Counted from the stretch's first letter, positions 35,325 to 44,782 are shown. The stretch: 64,000 nt of DNA from JADJYF01 sp965278995 (GCA_965278995.1 OZ257136.1:4464001-4528000), one strand, 5' to 3'. Translations and numbers: made by a program. The notes: generated by a model not told the origin, from the letters alone.

Positions 35325-36171
35325 GCCGGTCACTCCGCAGGCTGGCGAGCGCTCGTCGCACCAGGGTTGCGGCGAGCCCGAGCTTGTAGGCAGCCGAACC
35401 ATGGTGATCGACCAGCGGTGCATGACGTGCCAAAGCAAGTGCATGAGCCAGCGCCGCCTCGACGTTCGCACTATCACCGCCGTTGGCGACTACCGCTTCA
35501 ACTGCCGGCAGCCGCACCGGCGTCGGATCGATGCCACCGACCGCGATGCGCACCGTGCCATCGCTGTAACACGCGACGCAGACGTTGCAGAGCGCGAGAT
35601 CCTGGCGCTGCCGCGAGAATTCGAGATAGGTGCCGCGGGCCAACGGATCACGGCTGATTTCGATGCCGGTCGCGAGCCGGCCGGCCAGCGCGTTGGTACG
35701 GAAGCCGGTAAAGAACGCGTCTATCGGAATGGTTTCGACGACATCGGGTCGCGCCGGCGATACCGCCATGACAACAGCCTCACAGGCCAGCAGGGCCACC
35801 GCCAGATTCGCGCGACTATCGGCCCAGCATAGGTTGCCGACGACAGTCCCGACGTTGCGGATCTGCACGTCGCCGAGTGCCTGTGCCGATTCTGTCAGCC
35901 ACGGCAGCTCATCGCGGATGGTCGGGTCTTCAAGCAACGTGCGATGCGTGAGTCCGGCGCCGAGCTGAATGCGATCGTCACGCACGTTCACCGCTGTGCT
36001 GAGTTCGGCGACTGCCGAGATATCGACAATCGCCTGCGGTTCAATCAGGCGCTGGCGCATGGCCGGAAGCAGACTCTGACCACCGGCGAGCGGGACAGCT
36101 CCACTGGCGAGCGCACGCAATGCGTCGGCCAGCGTTGCTGGGCGGGTATAAGCGAAGGGAGCGGGCCGCAT
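35317..36171 (-). CDS. FAD-binding subunit of molybdenum hydroxylase (CoxM-like)
   Basis: The 284-aa product has the PCMH-type FAD domain: PLAGGQSLLPAMRQRL for the FAD diphosphate and RNVGTVVGNLCWADSRANLA, then the CO-dehydrogenase flavoprotein C-terminal domain. GGGAGA lies about 7 nt before the ATG at 36171; an in-frame extension to 36672 would run over the divergent thiolase-like start. It relays electrons from the fused Mo/Fe-S subunit to an acceptor such as NAD+ or quinone. It is the first gene of the minus-strand operon. Confidence 0.92.
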   Translation of the reverse strand: MRPAPFAYTRPATLADALRALASGAVPLAGGQSLLPAMRQRLIEPQAIVDISAVAELSTAVNVRDDRIQLGAGLTHRTLLEDPTIRDELPWLTESAQALGDVQIRNVGTVVGNLCWADSRANLAVALLACEAVVMAVSPARPDVVETIPIDAFFTGFRTNALAGRLATGIEISRDPLARGTYLEFSRQRQDLALCNVCVACYSDGTVRIAVGGIDPTPVRLPAVEAVVANGGDSANVEAALAHALALARHAPLVDHHGSAAYKLGLAATLVRRALASLRSDRHA

Positions 36172-36365
36172 CGATTGTCTCCCGGGAGCGTGTTCAGAAT
36201 CGCGTCGAGCGTAACGAATCCCGCGACGCAAAACACGCTGCAGCGCGTCAAAGAACCCGCTTGCGGCGATCATGGAATGACACGGCAGCGCCCGGGTCGC
36301 GCGCAGTGCCTCATGTAGAATGCGGACGTCGCAGCGCAACCCAATTCGAGGAGACTGCCCAGCCC

Positions 36366-37925
36366 ATGTCAGCCCAGAGCACGTCCAGGACGCTTGCCCC
36401 GACGACACCGATACTGGTCGGTGCCGGACAATATGTCGCGCGGACCACACCGACTGCCGAGACCATGCGTTCGCCGGTCGATATCGCCGCCACCGCGGCA
36501 GCGCGCGCGCTGGCCGATTGCCGTCCGACCGTCGACCTGGCGCCGGCCATCGATGTGCTTGCCGTGGTGCGTTTCTTCGAGCATTCGGTGCGCGACCGTG
36601 TGATGTGGCCGAATCCTTTCGGCGGCTCGAACAATGTGCCGTGGTCGGTTGCTGGGCGACTGACCGCCACACCGCGAGAAGTGATCTATGCCCAGGTCGG
36701 CGGTCAGACGCCGCAACGGCTCGTCAACCGCATGGCGGAACGTATCCATGCCGGCGATGTGAAGCTCGCGGTGCTGACCGGTGCCGAGGCAATTGCCACC
36801 ATCCGCGACGCGACGCGTCGTCAGGTGGCGCTGGATTGGAACGAACAAGCGAGCGGGGACTACCTCGACGACTGGCCGGAGGCGCCGATGGTCAGCGATT
36901 ACGAACTCCGTCACGGTGTCGCGCTGCCGATTCATGTCTACGCACTGTTTGAACAGGCGCGCCGCCACGAACTCGGGCTCTCGACAGCCGAATGCCGCGC
37001 CGCCAACGCGCGTCTGTTCGCGCCGTTCTCAGCGGTTGCCGCTGCCAATCCTTACGCGCAGTTTCCGACCGCGCACGAGGCTGATTTTCTCGCCACGCCG
37101 GGACCGGACAACTACCTTCTGTGTGAGCCCTTTACGCGCTGGATGGTTGCGCAGGACGCCGTCAACCAGGGTGCCGCCGTGGTGCTGACGTCAGTCGGCG
37201 CCGCGCGCGAGTTCGGCATCCCGGAATCGCGCTGGGTCTACCTGCGGGCATATGCCGATGTCGATGAACGCGTGATCACCGAGCGCCCTCGGCTCAGCGT
37301 ATCGCCGGCGCAGAAACTTGCCTGCGATCACGCACTCGCGCAGAGCGGGCTCACGCTCGAGCAGATTGCCCATCTCGACCTGTACAGCTGTTTCCCGATA
37401 GCCGTGACGAGCGCCTGCGAAGCGCTCGGCCTGGACGCGGGCACGGCGCGGGCACTGACCCTGACCGGCGGGTTGCCGTACTTCGGCGGACCGGGCAACA
37501 ACTACAGCATGCATGCCATTGCCGAAGTCGTCGCACGACTGCGGGCCGCACCCGCGACGCACGGCATGGTCGTCGCCAATGGCGGCTATTTGTCCAAGCA
37601 TTCTGTCGGCATCTACAGCGGCACACTCGACAGCCCGTGGGCACCAGTATCGTCCACCGCGCAGCAGTACGCGGCGAAAAACGGCGCAGGTGTCACGGTG
37701 CGCGAAGTCGCGCAGGGTGGCGGTGTCATCGAATCCTTCGCCGCCATCTATAACAAAGGCGCGCCTGCCGGCGGATTCGTCGTCGGGCGATTGCCGGATG
37801 GCGCGCGTTGTCTGGCCGTGGCCAGACCAGGCGACGAAGCGGCGCGCGCGCGGCTGTTTCAGGAATCCGTGATTGGCGCACCCGTGACGTTTGCGCATGC
37901 CAATGGCATCAACACGTTCTCATAA
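36366..37925 (+). CDS. Thiolase-like protein with C-terminal OB-type domain
   Basis: The 519-aa product resembles type 1 thiolase-like proteins annotated as acetyl-CoA acetyltransferase. The N-terminal thiolase half has GGQTPQRLVNRMAERI and the second half GGPGNNYSMHAIAEVV. At the expected nucleophile position, before the helix with GGQTPQ, I see no Cys, and the usual catalytic HPxG is GNNYSMH. A C-terminal domain (VIESFAAIYNKG, GFVVGRLPDGARCLA) follows, as in that group. Biosynthetic/degradative thiolysis is therefore uncertain; acyl-CoA binding is likely. The acyl-CoA dehydrogenase follows by 24 nt. Confidence 0.85.
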   Translation: MSAQSTSRTLAPTTPILVGAGQYVARTTPTAETMRSPVDIAATAAARALADCRPTVDLAPAIDVLAVVRFFEHSVRDRVMWPNPFGGSNNVPWSVAGRLTATPREVIYAQVGGQTPQRLVNRMAERIHAGDVKLAVLTGAEAIATIRDATRRQVALDWNEQASGDYLDDWPEAPMVSDYELRHGVALPIHVYALFEQARRHELGLSTAECRAANARLFAPFSAVAAANPYAQFPTAHEADFLATPGPDNYLLCEPFTRWMVAQDAVNQGAAVVLTSVGAAREFGIPESRWVYLRAYADVDERVITERPRLSVSPAQKLACDHALAQSGLTLEQIAHLDLYSCFPIAVTSACEALGLDAGTARALTLTGGLPYFGGPGNNYSMHAIAEVVARLRAAPATHGMVVANGGYLSKHSVGIYSGTLDSPWAPVSSTAQQYAAKNGAGVTVREVAQGGGVIESFAAIYNKGAPAGGFVVGRLPDGARCLAVARPGDEAARARLFQESVIGAPVTFAHANGINTFS

Positions 37926-37949
37926 CCGGCCTGGCGGAGGACTTCGACG

Positions 37950-39146
37950 ATGAGCATTCCGGATCTGCGCGCTTTCGGCTTCGCCGAGGATTACCAGGCA
38001 ATCTACGATACGACCTACCGCTATGCGCGCGAAGAGCTCTACAGCCTATGCGCGCGCATGGATAACGAGGACTGGTTTCCGGAAGACGCTTTCCGCGGAC
38101 TCGCGATGCAAGGGCTGCTCGGCACGACAGTGCCGACAGAATACGGCGGTGCCGGTCTCGACGTACTTGCGCAGTGCTTCATCTGCGAAGCGACTTCCTA
38201 TTGGAATCACACGCTCGCCGCCTCGATGCTGGCAAGCGACAACCTCTGTCTGCACAACCTGGTGCGTAACGCCAACGAGTCGCAGAAGGCGCATTACCTG
38301 CCGCGCTTTTGCGATGGTCGGGCGATCGGCGCACTTGGCATGACAGAACCCGGTGCCGGTTCGGACGCACTCGGCAGCATGGCCACAACGGCGCGCCGCG
38401 ATGGCGACGATTACATACTCAATGGGCGGAAGCTGTTTATCACCAATGGTCCAGTCGCCGATGTGCTGGTGGTCTATGCGAAGACTGCGCCGGAGTTACG
38501 CCAGCGCGGGATCTCCGCATTCATTGTCGAAAATACTTTCCCCGGCTTTCGCGTTGCGCAGAAGCTCGACAAGATGGGCTGGCGCGGCAGCCCGACCGGC
38601 GAACTCGTGTTCGACGAATGTCGCGTACCGGCCGGGAATCTCATCGGTGCCGAGAACGGCGGCGCCGGCATCATGATGAGCGGCCTCGACATCGAGCGCG
38701 TGATCGGTGCTTTCTTCTGTCTCGGCATGACACAGCGCGCGTTCGACCTCACAGTCGAGTACGCCACCATGCGCAAGCAGTTCGGCCGCGCCATCGGTGA
38801 GTTCCAGATGGTCCAGGCGATGCTTGCCGACATGTACACCGAGCTGGAAACGATGCGCGCGATGACCTATCAGCTTGGTCGCGAAGTCGTCGATATCGAA
38901 ATCGGCGAGGGCGGCCGTGGCGTCATTCACAAACGTTCCGCTGCAGCCGTCTACTACGCCGGCCGCGCCTGCATGCGCGTGCTCGACAACGCCGTACAGA
39001 TCCACGGCGGCATGGGTTTCATGCGCGAAACCGAAGTCAACCGGCTCTACCGAAGCGGCAAAGTCATGGAGATTGGCGCTGGTACCAACCAGGTGCGGCA
39101 GATCATCATTGCCGGTGAGGTGTTGAAAGAGGCGGCGGCGCGCTGA
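37950..39146 (+). CDS. Acyl-CoA dehydrogenase
   Basis: The 398-aa product is a full-length acyl-CoA dehydrogenase with TEPGAGSDALGSMAT, KQFGRAIGEFQMVQAMLADM and IHGGMGFMRETEVNRLYR. The C-terminal MEIGAGTNQVRQI includes the expected Glu. Unlike the dehydrogenase at 117-1256 it looks catalytically complete. GGCGGAGGA lies upstream of the ATG. It is co-transcribed with the thiolase-like gene, suggesting oxidation and thiolysis of one acyl-CoA. Confidence 0.93.
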   Translation: MSIPDLRAFGFAEDYQAIYDTTYRYAREELYSLCARMDNEDWFPEDAFRGLAMQGLLGTTVPTEYGGAGLDVLAQCFICEATSYWNHTLAASMLASDNLCLHNLVRNANESQKAHYLPRFCDGRAIGALGMTEPGAGSDALGSMATTARRDGDDYILNGRKLFITNGPVADVLVVYAKTAPELRQRGISAFIVENTFPGFRVAQKLDKMGWRGSPTGELVFDECRVPAGNLIGAENGGAGIMMSGLDIERVIGAFFCLGMTQRAFDLTVEYATMRKQFGRAIGEFQMVQAMLADMYTELETMRAMTYQLGREVVDIEIGEGGRGVIHKRSAAAVYYAGRACMRVLDNAVQIHGGMGFMRETEVNRLYRSGKVMEIGAGTNQVRQIIIAGEVLKEAAAR

Positions 39147-39194
39147 CCGGATAGCGCAGGTCGGAAGTCCCTCGCGACGTTTCGCAGACGCCTG

Positions 39195-39806
39195 TTAATG
39201 TTTCTCCGCCGCTTCGGCGCCCGTCCGGAAGTGTTCGCGGTTCAACAGGTCCATGACGTTTTCATATAGCGCGACATAACGCTTTTCACAGGTCATCAGA
39301 AATCCCTTGAGTCCAGTCTCAGGTTCTTCGTCGGCCATCACCCGGCAGAGGTGGCTTTCATGGTTGAGCGCATTGGCCATGCTGATGAGCACACTGCGTT
39401 CGTACTCGGTTCCGCTGCGCCCGCCCAGCGGCGAAAAGCGCAGCGCCTTGTCCTTACCGATAGCGGCGCGCTTGCGCACTTCCATCTCCGGCAGGGGTTC
39501 TAGATCGATTTTTACAGCAGGATAATCTCGTGCGATGCGGTCCAATTCCTTCTTCAGCTCATCGCCGTAGTCGCTTATTTCCTTGATAACCTGCTCGAAC
39601 CCGTCGGATTCAATTTTCACGTAGAGCACCAGATCGACCAACCCGATATGCCCGGCATCGTTATACAGCAGACTGTAGCCCTCACTCAGAATCTGGCGCT
39701 GCGTGCCGGGTGCCGGGGTCTGGGCAGACGTCGTTTCGCACTGCGCGCCAGCACCGTAAGCCAGCAGCGATACCAGCGATAGCATTGCGCGAGTCTTGTG
39801 CTTCAT
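39195..39806 (-). CDS. Uncharacterised exported protein
   Basis: The 203-aa product starts MKHKTRAMLSLVSLLAYGAG, a signal peptide with likely cleavage near AQC. The mature part has an alternating hydrophobic strand region (VDLVLYVKIESDGFE) and a helix-rich C-terminal half (ISMANALNHESHLCRVM). No enzyme motif is recognised. It lies 65 nt downstream of the SMP-30-like gene on the same strand; it may be the last gene of that operon or independent. Confidence 0.75.
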   Translation of the reverse strand: MKHKTRAMLSLVSLLAYGAGAQCETTSAQTPAPGTQRQILSEGYSLLYNDAGHIGLVDLVLYVKIESDGFEQVIKEISDYGDELKKELDRIARDYPAVKIDLEPLPEMEVRKRAAIGKDKALRFSPLGGRSGTEYERSVLISMANALNHESHLCRVMADEEPETGLKGFLMTCEKRYVALYENVMDLLNREHFRTGAEAAEKH

Positions 39807-39871
39807 CAGTCCAAGACTAGTGCGGCCGAATCGCCATGTCGGCGTGCTGGCGCACATAAGAATTTTGTCTG

Positions 39872-40759
39872 CTAAGGCCGGCTGTCGCCCCGCGGCACCG
39901 CCACCTCATACACCCATAGGCTGGCTTCGCGCGTTGCGGCGCGGCGCATGTCGTCAAAATCCGGTGCGACGCAGGCCAGCAGGGTGCGGCCGTCGCTGCC
40001 GCCGAGCGCGACAGAATAGATACCTTGTCCTGCTGGTGCTCGGACTTCTGCAACGATTGCGCCGCCTTCAGCGACGCAGCAGGCGCGACCGTTGAGTGCG
40101 TCGGCAACCCATACGTGACCGTCAGCATCGAAGCTGCAGCCGTCGGGAATGAAGTCCGTATTCAACAGGGCCTCGATCGATGTCCATTCAGGTGCGCGGC
40201 CAAGCGTGGCCCAGATGCGTTGATCGTAAAGTGCACCGTCGGCGGCGACGGTAAACGCCGATAATTGCGCGCCAAAACTTTCTGCCACGACCATCGTGTG
40301 TCCGTCTGCACTGATGGTCATGCCGTTGGGGAACAGGAGGTCGCGAGCGACTTCGCGCACAGTGCCATCGGGCGCTGCACAGACGATATTGGCCGGGCGC
40401 GGCACGGCACCGCCGAACAGGTCGAAACCGAGATTGCCGACATAGGCGCGACCGGCGCGATCGACGACCATGTCGTTGGCATAGCCGCCGGTGTAAGACG
40501 CGAGATCAGCATGCAGGACCAGCCGGCCGTCCGGCAGGCGGCGCATCAGACGTGAGTCCTTCATCGAGACAATCAGCAGGGAGCCATCTGGCAGGAAGCC
40601 GAGCCCTGACGGTTGTCCGGGAACGTTTGCAGCGATCTCGGCAAGGCCGGTTTCCGAAACTTTCAGCACCGCATGGCTGTACAGATCAGAGACCCACCAA
40701 TGCCCGTCGTGCCAGCGCGGCCCCTCGAAAAAACAACCGCCGTCCAATAACGATCTCAT
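39872..40759 (-). CDS. SMP-30/gluconolactonase-family protein
   Basis: The 295-aa six-bladed propeller has the family's repeated blades, including FFEGPRWHDGHWWVSDLY, GRAYVGNLGFDLF and LFPNGMTISADG, with the Glu, Asn and Asp metal ligands in expected places. Members hydrolyse lactones or esters with a divalent metal. Its start overlaps the end of the upstream gene by 4 nt (ATGA type). Confidence 0.9.
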   Translation of the reverse strand: MRSLLDGGCFFEGPRWHDGHWWVSDLYSHAVLKVSETGLAEIAANVPGQPSGLGFLPDGSLLIVSMKDSRLMRRLPDGRLVLHADLASYTGGYANDMVVDRAGRAYVGNLGFDLFGGAVPRPANIVCAAPDGTVREVARDLLFPNGMTISADGHTMVVAESFGAQLSAFTVAADGALYDQRIWATLGRAPEWTSIEALLNTDFIPDGCSFDADGHVWVADALNGRACCVAEGGAIVAEVRAPAGQGIYSVALGGSDGRTLLACVAPDFDDMRRAATREASLWVYEVAVPRGDSRP

Positions 40760-41295
40760 GTGCGATTCCCCTGTTCGATTGTCGGCTTTGTCGTGACTGC
40801 ATCTTCAACCGCGTTCGTCGCGGACCACGCGCTGGTTGATGGAAACACAGCCTGCCAGGGCAGACGTGTTTCTGCCTGCCGGCCGAGCACCGTATAGATC
40901 CGTTGCAACAATTCATGCGGCTCGGGCGCCGGGTTCAGTGCAGCCAGCGCCTGCAGTGAACACAGACGTTCGCTCGTTCGTTCGAGAATGCGCCGATGTG
41001 TTGCCATCAACGCTGGCAGGTCGGCGCAGCCATGCTTGAACTGTTCATGCAGTGTCGTCAACGCTATAGATGCCGCCGGTGAGAGCAAACTGTCGACAGC
41101 CTCATTCAGGAGCAGCAGTTCCCGACATTCATCGTGCAGTACCGGGAACAGGCTGCCGAGCTCGACCTGCGCCGTATCGAGCAGCTTGATGACGGCGCGC
41201 AGTTCCGCCGTCATTGCGCGTGGCACAGCCGGTACGACGCTTTCAGCGAGATAGCGGCTGACGAGCGCGAGCGACTGCAGGCCATCCGGCGTCAT
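40756..41295 (-). CDS. Conserved helical protein coupled to phosphotransferase (DUF6285-like)
   Basis: The 179-aa, all-helical, acidic product opens LVSRYLAESVVPAVPRAM, which resembles the domain often encoded next to aminoglycoside-phosphotransferase-like proteins in CoA-catabolic clusters (DUF6285). That family assignment is from memory of the pattern and is not verified. It has ATGA overlaps with both neighbours, so it is made together with the phosphotransferase and the SMP-30 protein. Activity is unknown. Confidence 0.6.
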   Translation of the reverse strand: MTPDGLQSLALVSRYLAESVVPAVPRAMTAELRAVIKLLDTAQVELGSLFPVLHDECRELLLLNEAVDSLLSPAASIALTTLHEQFKHGCADLPALMATHRRILERTSERLCSLQALAALNPAPEPHELLQRIYTVLGRQAETRLPWQAVFPSTSAWSATNAVEDAVTTKPTIEQGNRT

Positions 41296-42350
41296 TGCGC
41301 GTGCCTCAATTGCTGACTCTGCGACAACATTCGGGCAAGGTCACGGTCGAGCATCGGCAACGCCCGCCCGAGCATGGCATGCAGCGGCGAGACTGCCATA
41401 TCCCGTGGCGTTGTCTCCACACCAGCGATGAAGATCGCAGCAAGTTTCACCCGAGCGAACATTTCCCAGTAAAACAGGCGATCCTGCGCGACAGGATGTC
41501 CGCACAGTCGGGCATAGGCGTCGAGATAGGTCGCCCGCGACAGCAGACCGCCGACCAAGTCGTCCGGTGTCGTCCAGAGCAGTGTCCAGGCGAGATCTTC
41601 GACAGGGTCGCCGAGATGGGCCATCTCCCAATCCAGAATCGTTGCCTGGCCGTTGTCGGTCAGCATGAGATTATTGGTCTTGAAATCTCCGTGCACCAGA
41701 CGATGACCGACGGCTGGCAGCGGATGCGCGCGCAACCAATGCACGGCGGCTGCCAACAGCGGCCTTGCTGCTCTCCCGTCGGCGGCATCGATAATCGCGA
41801 CCCATCGCTCGAGTTCATGCGAGCACGATGCCGCTGGCGGCACAGGCAGGATGTTGCACAGGTGGGCCGATGGTATCTCGTGGACCGCGAACTGCGCGCG
41901 GAGCAGCGCGAGTCCGAGAGACTCACGATCGACGGTATCGCCATTGGCGGCCAGATACTTGCGCAGTTCGACACCGGCGACGCGACGCATGATCAATGAC
42001 GGCGCGCCCAGGATGGCAGCATCTGCGACACACCAGAGCGCTTCTGCTACCGGCAAGCGGTAGTCACGCAATGCACGCAACAGAGCGCATTCGGTGACCA
42101 ACGATTGCGGGTCCACATCGCGTGCCAGTTCGCGTCGTAATACATACCCCTGACTCTCGTTCGGCGCGGGTTTGCACCCAACATCGAAAGACCAGGTTTC
42201 ATGCGATGAACCGCCCGTCAGGCGACGAAGGTTGCGCACCTCGCCAGGTTCGTCGAGACGCTTGTCGAAAAAATCGGCGAGCATGCCGCGCAGCGCCGTC
42301 TCACCGCCTGTTTCCTGACCATCCATGCCCTGCCCGGCGCTCACATTCAA
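41292..42350 (-). CDS. Phosphotransferase family protein (APH/ACAD10-like)
   Basis: The 352-aa product has the aminoglycoside/choline kinase-like fold. The catalytic loop is VHGDFKTNNLML and the metal-binding segment is ILDWEMAHLGDPVEDLAW. Related proteins in catabolic clusters phosphorylate hydroxyacyl-CoA intermediates, as human ACAD10/11 do, and resistance to antibiotics is unlikely here. It overlaps by 4 nt with both flanking genes. Confidence 0.88.
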   Translation of the reverse strand: MNVSAGQGMDGQETGGETALRGMLADFFDKRLDEPGEVRNLRRLTGGSSHETWSFDVGCKPAPNESQGYVLRRELARDVDPQSLVTECALLRALRDYRLPVAEALWCVADAAILGAPSLIMRRVAGVELRKYLAANGDTVDRESLGLALLRAQFAVHEIPSAHLCNILPVPPAASCSHELERWVAIIDAADGRAARPLLAAAVHWLRAHPLPAVGHRLVHGDFKTNNLMLTDNGQATILDWEMAHLGDPVEDLAWTLLWTTPDDLVGGLLSRATYLDAYARLCGHPVAQDRLFYWEMFARVKLAAIFIAGVETTPRDMAVSPLHAMLGRALPMLDRDLARMLSQSQQLRHAQ

Positions 42351-43456
42351 CTCAGAAAGCCATACCGCGGATAAGGGCCGAAGATCTGGGTTTCAAACGT
42401 TCCGTAACCGATATCACCGTTGTCCATCTCCATGCGGCACAGGACATGGGTAGGGCCGATACGCGCGGTGATCGCCTCGTTGTCGAGATCGTACCTGACG
42501 GTATTTACCCACTGCTCGCCCATGTATTTGCCGTGGCGCCAGTCGTCCGGGCCACCGTAGCCGGTGCCGGCACGCAGATAGGCGCGACGCAGTGGCGTCA
42601 GGCGCACGCTGCGACGTTCGCCATTGGTATCGATGAAGCTGACGGCCGAGCCAGCCTGCAGTTCACGGGTTGCAGAGTCGAATTTCAGATCATGCGTGGC
42701 ACCACCCAGCACTTCAACGCCTCCACCATGGGAAAAATGCCGGACCTTCCGCACGGTTTCGATCTCGCGTTCGCCCGAAGGATATTCGCCGAGGCAGAAG
42801 TGGATGGCATAGTCGGCAAACTGCATCGGCGACCAGATCCAGAGCGTCGTGCGACTCTCGCTGGTAGCGTGCGCCTGCATGATGCCGCGCGGCTCTCGTT
42901 CGAGGCCGATGGAACGTACACCCCAGGAACGATCGCGCGCTCCCCAGGCGGTCGACGGCTCCAACTCGAAGCGGCGATCGTCGACGCGCAGGCTGCCGGT
43001 CCAGTTGCCGGTCTGAATGAAGCGGGTGCCTTGTTCCAGCACGCGCCCCTGAGTGCGCGAGAATAGCGGAGGTTCTTCAAACGCCGGCACCGTACCGTTC
43101 CATTCCAGGTCGAAATCGATCGCTTCTGCGCTGCGTTGGCATCGGAAGCGTAGTCGGCGCAGGCCCTCGATGACTTCCACGGAAAACGGACCAACGTTCA
43201 CGGTATCGAGACGATTGCTGCCCAGTTCGCGTGACGCACGTGTCGTGCACTGAGTGGAATCGTAGGCGACCGACGCGAACGCATCGATGACCCCGAGGTT
43301 GGGATAGTTGCCCATGCCGAGCATGAAAAACAAATCGGGGCTGCACGCATGTCCGGTAAAGAAATACCGATCGTAGAAGCGCCGATCACTGGTCACCGGA
43401 TAGCGGATGGGTTCCGGCGTCTGGTGAATCAGGAAGTCGTCTGCGGGTCCCAGCAT
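42347..43456 (-). CDS. CrtC/AttH-like beta-barrel protein
   Basis: The 369-aa product has a pattern of repeated beta strands with WGARDRSWGVR and a long AttH-type domain typical of hydroxyneurosporene-synthase-like proteins. The N-terminal half includes FFTGHACSPDLFFMLGMG and FEVEW-like strand pairs around residue 110. These proteins act on hydrophobic substrates such as carotenoids or tocopherol precursors, though many are uncharacterised. It is the first gene of the ATGA-overlapped group, coupled to the phosphotransferase. A lipocalin-like gene lies 45 nt upstream. Confidence 0.7.
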   Translation of the reverse strand: MLGPADDFLIHQTPEPIRYPVTSDRRFYDRYFFTGHACSPDLFFMLGMGNYPNLGVIDAFASVAYDSTQCTTRASRELGSNRLDTVNVGPFSVEVIEGLRRLRFRCQRSAEAIDFDLEWNGTVPAFEEPPLFSRTQGRVLEQGTRFIQTGNWTGSLRVDDRRFELEPSTAWGARDRSWGVRSIGLEREPRGIMQAHATSESRTTLWIWSPMQFADYAIHFCLGEYPSGEREIETVRKVRHFSHGGGVEVLGGATHDLKFDSATRELQAGSAVSFIDTNGERRSVRLTPLRRAYLRAGTGYGGPDDWRHGKYMGEQWVNTVRYDLDNEAITARIGPTHVLCRMEMDNGDIGYGTFETQIFGPYPRYGFLS

Positions 43457-43501
43457 GAGTCGATGTTCCCCCCTTATTCGACAGCAGTGCGTTACAGCGG
43501 C

Positions 43502-43951
43502 CTACACAACTTTCTTCCACACCAGAGTATGTACCGATTTCTCGCCGTCGTTGCCGCGCATGGGCGGTGTGCGCAAGGTGAGTATTTCGCCGTCCAGATC
43601 GAAATAACGCAGCTGATCGTTGCCTGGCCAGTTCGGGACAGTGGCGCCGAGTACATGATGCGTGATGGTGCCGGCAGCGGCATCAATGGTGTAAGTACCG
43701 AAGTACGCGGTATAGGTCTGGAACGCATCGCGGTACTCGGCATCGGTCACTTCGCGCGGATCGCGAGACGAGAACGGTTTGCGTGATTCACTCATGAGCT
43801 GAGCGGCCATGTTGCCCGCGGCATCGTAGTGAATGCGGCCGATGACTTTGGCCCCGAGCGGGAAAGCCGCGCGGCCGGCCGGTTTCTCGGAATAGCTGTC
43901 CTCGAGTTGCCAGGTGCCGGCGAAGCGGGCGACGAGATCGGATGCGGTCAT
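43502..43951 (-). CDS. Lipocalin-like domain protein
   Basis: The 149-aa product (ATG at 43951, GGAGGA about 7 nt upstream) begins with FAGTWQLEDSYSEK, the strand-A signature of lipocalin-like domains. YFGTYTIDAAAGTITHHV is another typical strand pair. It lacks a signal peptide and probably binds a hydrophobic ligand in the cytoplasm, in line with the CrtC-like neighbour. Confidence 0.8.
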   Translation of the reverse strand: MTASDLVARFAGTWQLEDSYSEKPAGRAAFPLGAKVIGRIHYDAAGNMAAQLMSESRKPFSSRDPREVTDAEYRDAFQTYTAYFGTYTIDAAAGTITHHVLGATVPNWPGNDQLRYFDLDGEILTLRTPPMRGNDGEKSVHTLVWKKVV

Positions 43952-44187
43952 GAGCGTTCCTCCGGTGGCGAAGCGACCGATAGTGCAGCGCTGTCGGGAT
44001 CCTGGCAAGCCGGGTGTATCCGTCGCTGTTGCAAGCGGGCCCGCGCGCTCGCATCATAGCGGCGTTTTGCGCGGTGGGCAGACTGGATACCTGCACCTCG
44101 TGCCATCCAACAAGGTCGCGAATGCCGGACTCGGGCGCGCGTATTGAACCGGCGCGACTACAATGCGCAACTGCCGACGGAGCCTGC

Positions 44188-44769
44188 ATGAACAAATTTC
44201 TGATCGCCCTCCTGTGTCTGAGCCTCATGGTGTTCGAGGCCGGCGCCGCTGGCCCTGCGGGAGCGCCGCCCGCCGCGACGACTCCAGCAGCAGACGCCGC
44301 CGGAGATGCCAAAGGACCGGCGCCGGCACCCGGCGACGCTGCCAAGCCGGAAGTCGACAAGGCGCAATACGAACAGGCTTTCGATGGTGCAATGACGTGT
44401 TCAGCGTTGACCGCAATCGCGGCGCAGAAAGCGCCGCCGGCAGAAGCCTGGCGCTGGGGCAATCGCTCGTTCGCTTTCGGCATGCTGGCGGTGCGCTTCT
44501 ATACCGAGTCGCACAAGGAACCGCTCAAGAACGAAGACCTCGATGGCATCCTCACGCAATATGCCAACGCGCTGAATGCGATGCCGGAAGCCGAGCGCAA
44601 GCAGTTCGACGAGGGATGCGGGCGGAAGTACGCCGATATCGACAAACTGTGCGAAGTGAACGATTGCCCGCGCAAGCCGCCAGGTGCCGCGAAATCGAGT
44701 GATGAGGGCGACGCTGCCACGACCAACAAACCGAACCCGCCTGCGGCAACCGCTCCGGCCAAGCCGTAG
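44188..44769 (+). CDS. Uncharacterised exported Ala/Pro-rich protein
   Basis: The 193-aa product has a signal peptide at the N-terminus (MNKFLIALLCLSLMVFEAGA). An Ala/Pro/Gly-rich linker (residues ~22-57) and a helical core follow with four Cys (one in MTCSALTA, later CGRKYADIDKLC and a VNDC), likely disulfide-bonded. The tail is low complexity. GGAG lies 7 nt before the ATG. No family is recognised. A repeat element begins 14 nt after its stop. Confidence 0.7.
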   Translation: MNKFLIALLCLSLMVFEAGAAGPAGAPPAATTPAADAAGDAKGPAPAPGDAAKPEVDKAQYEQAFDGAMTCSALTAIAAQKAPPAEAWRWGNRSFAFGMLAVRFYTESHKEPLKNEDLDGILTQYANALNAMPEAERKQFDEGCGRKYADIDKLCEVNDCPRKPPGAAKSSDEGDAATTNKPNPPAATAPAKP

Positions 44770-44782
44770 CCAGCCCGTAACG

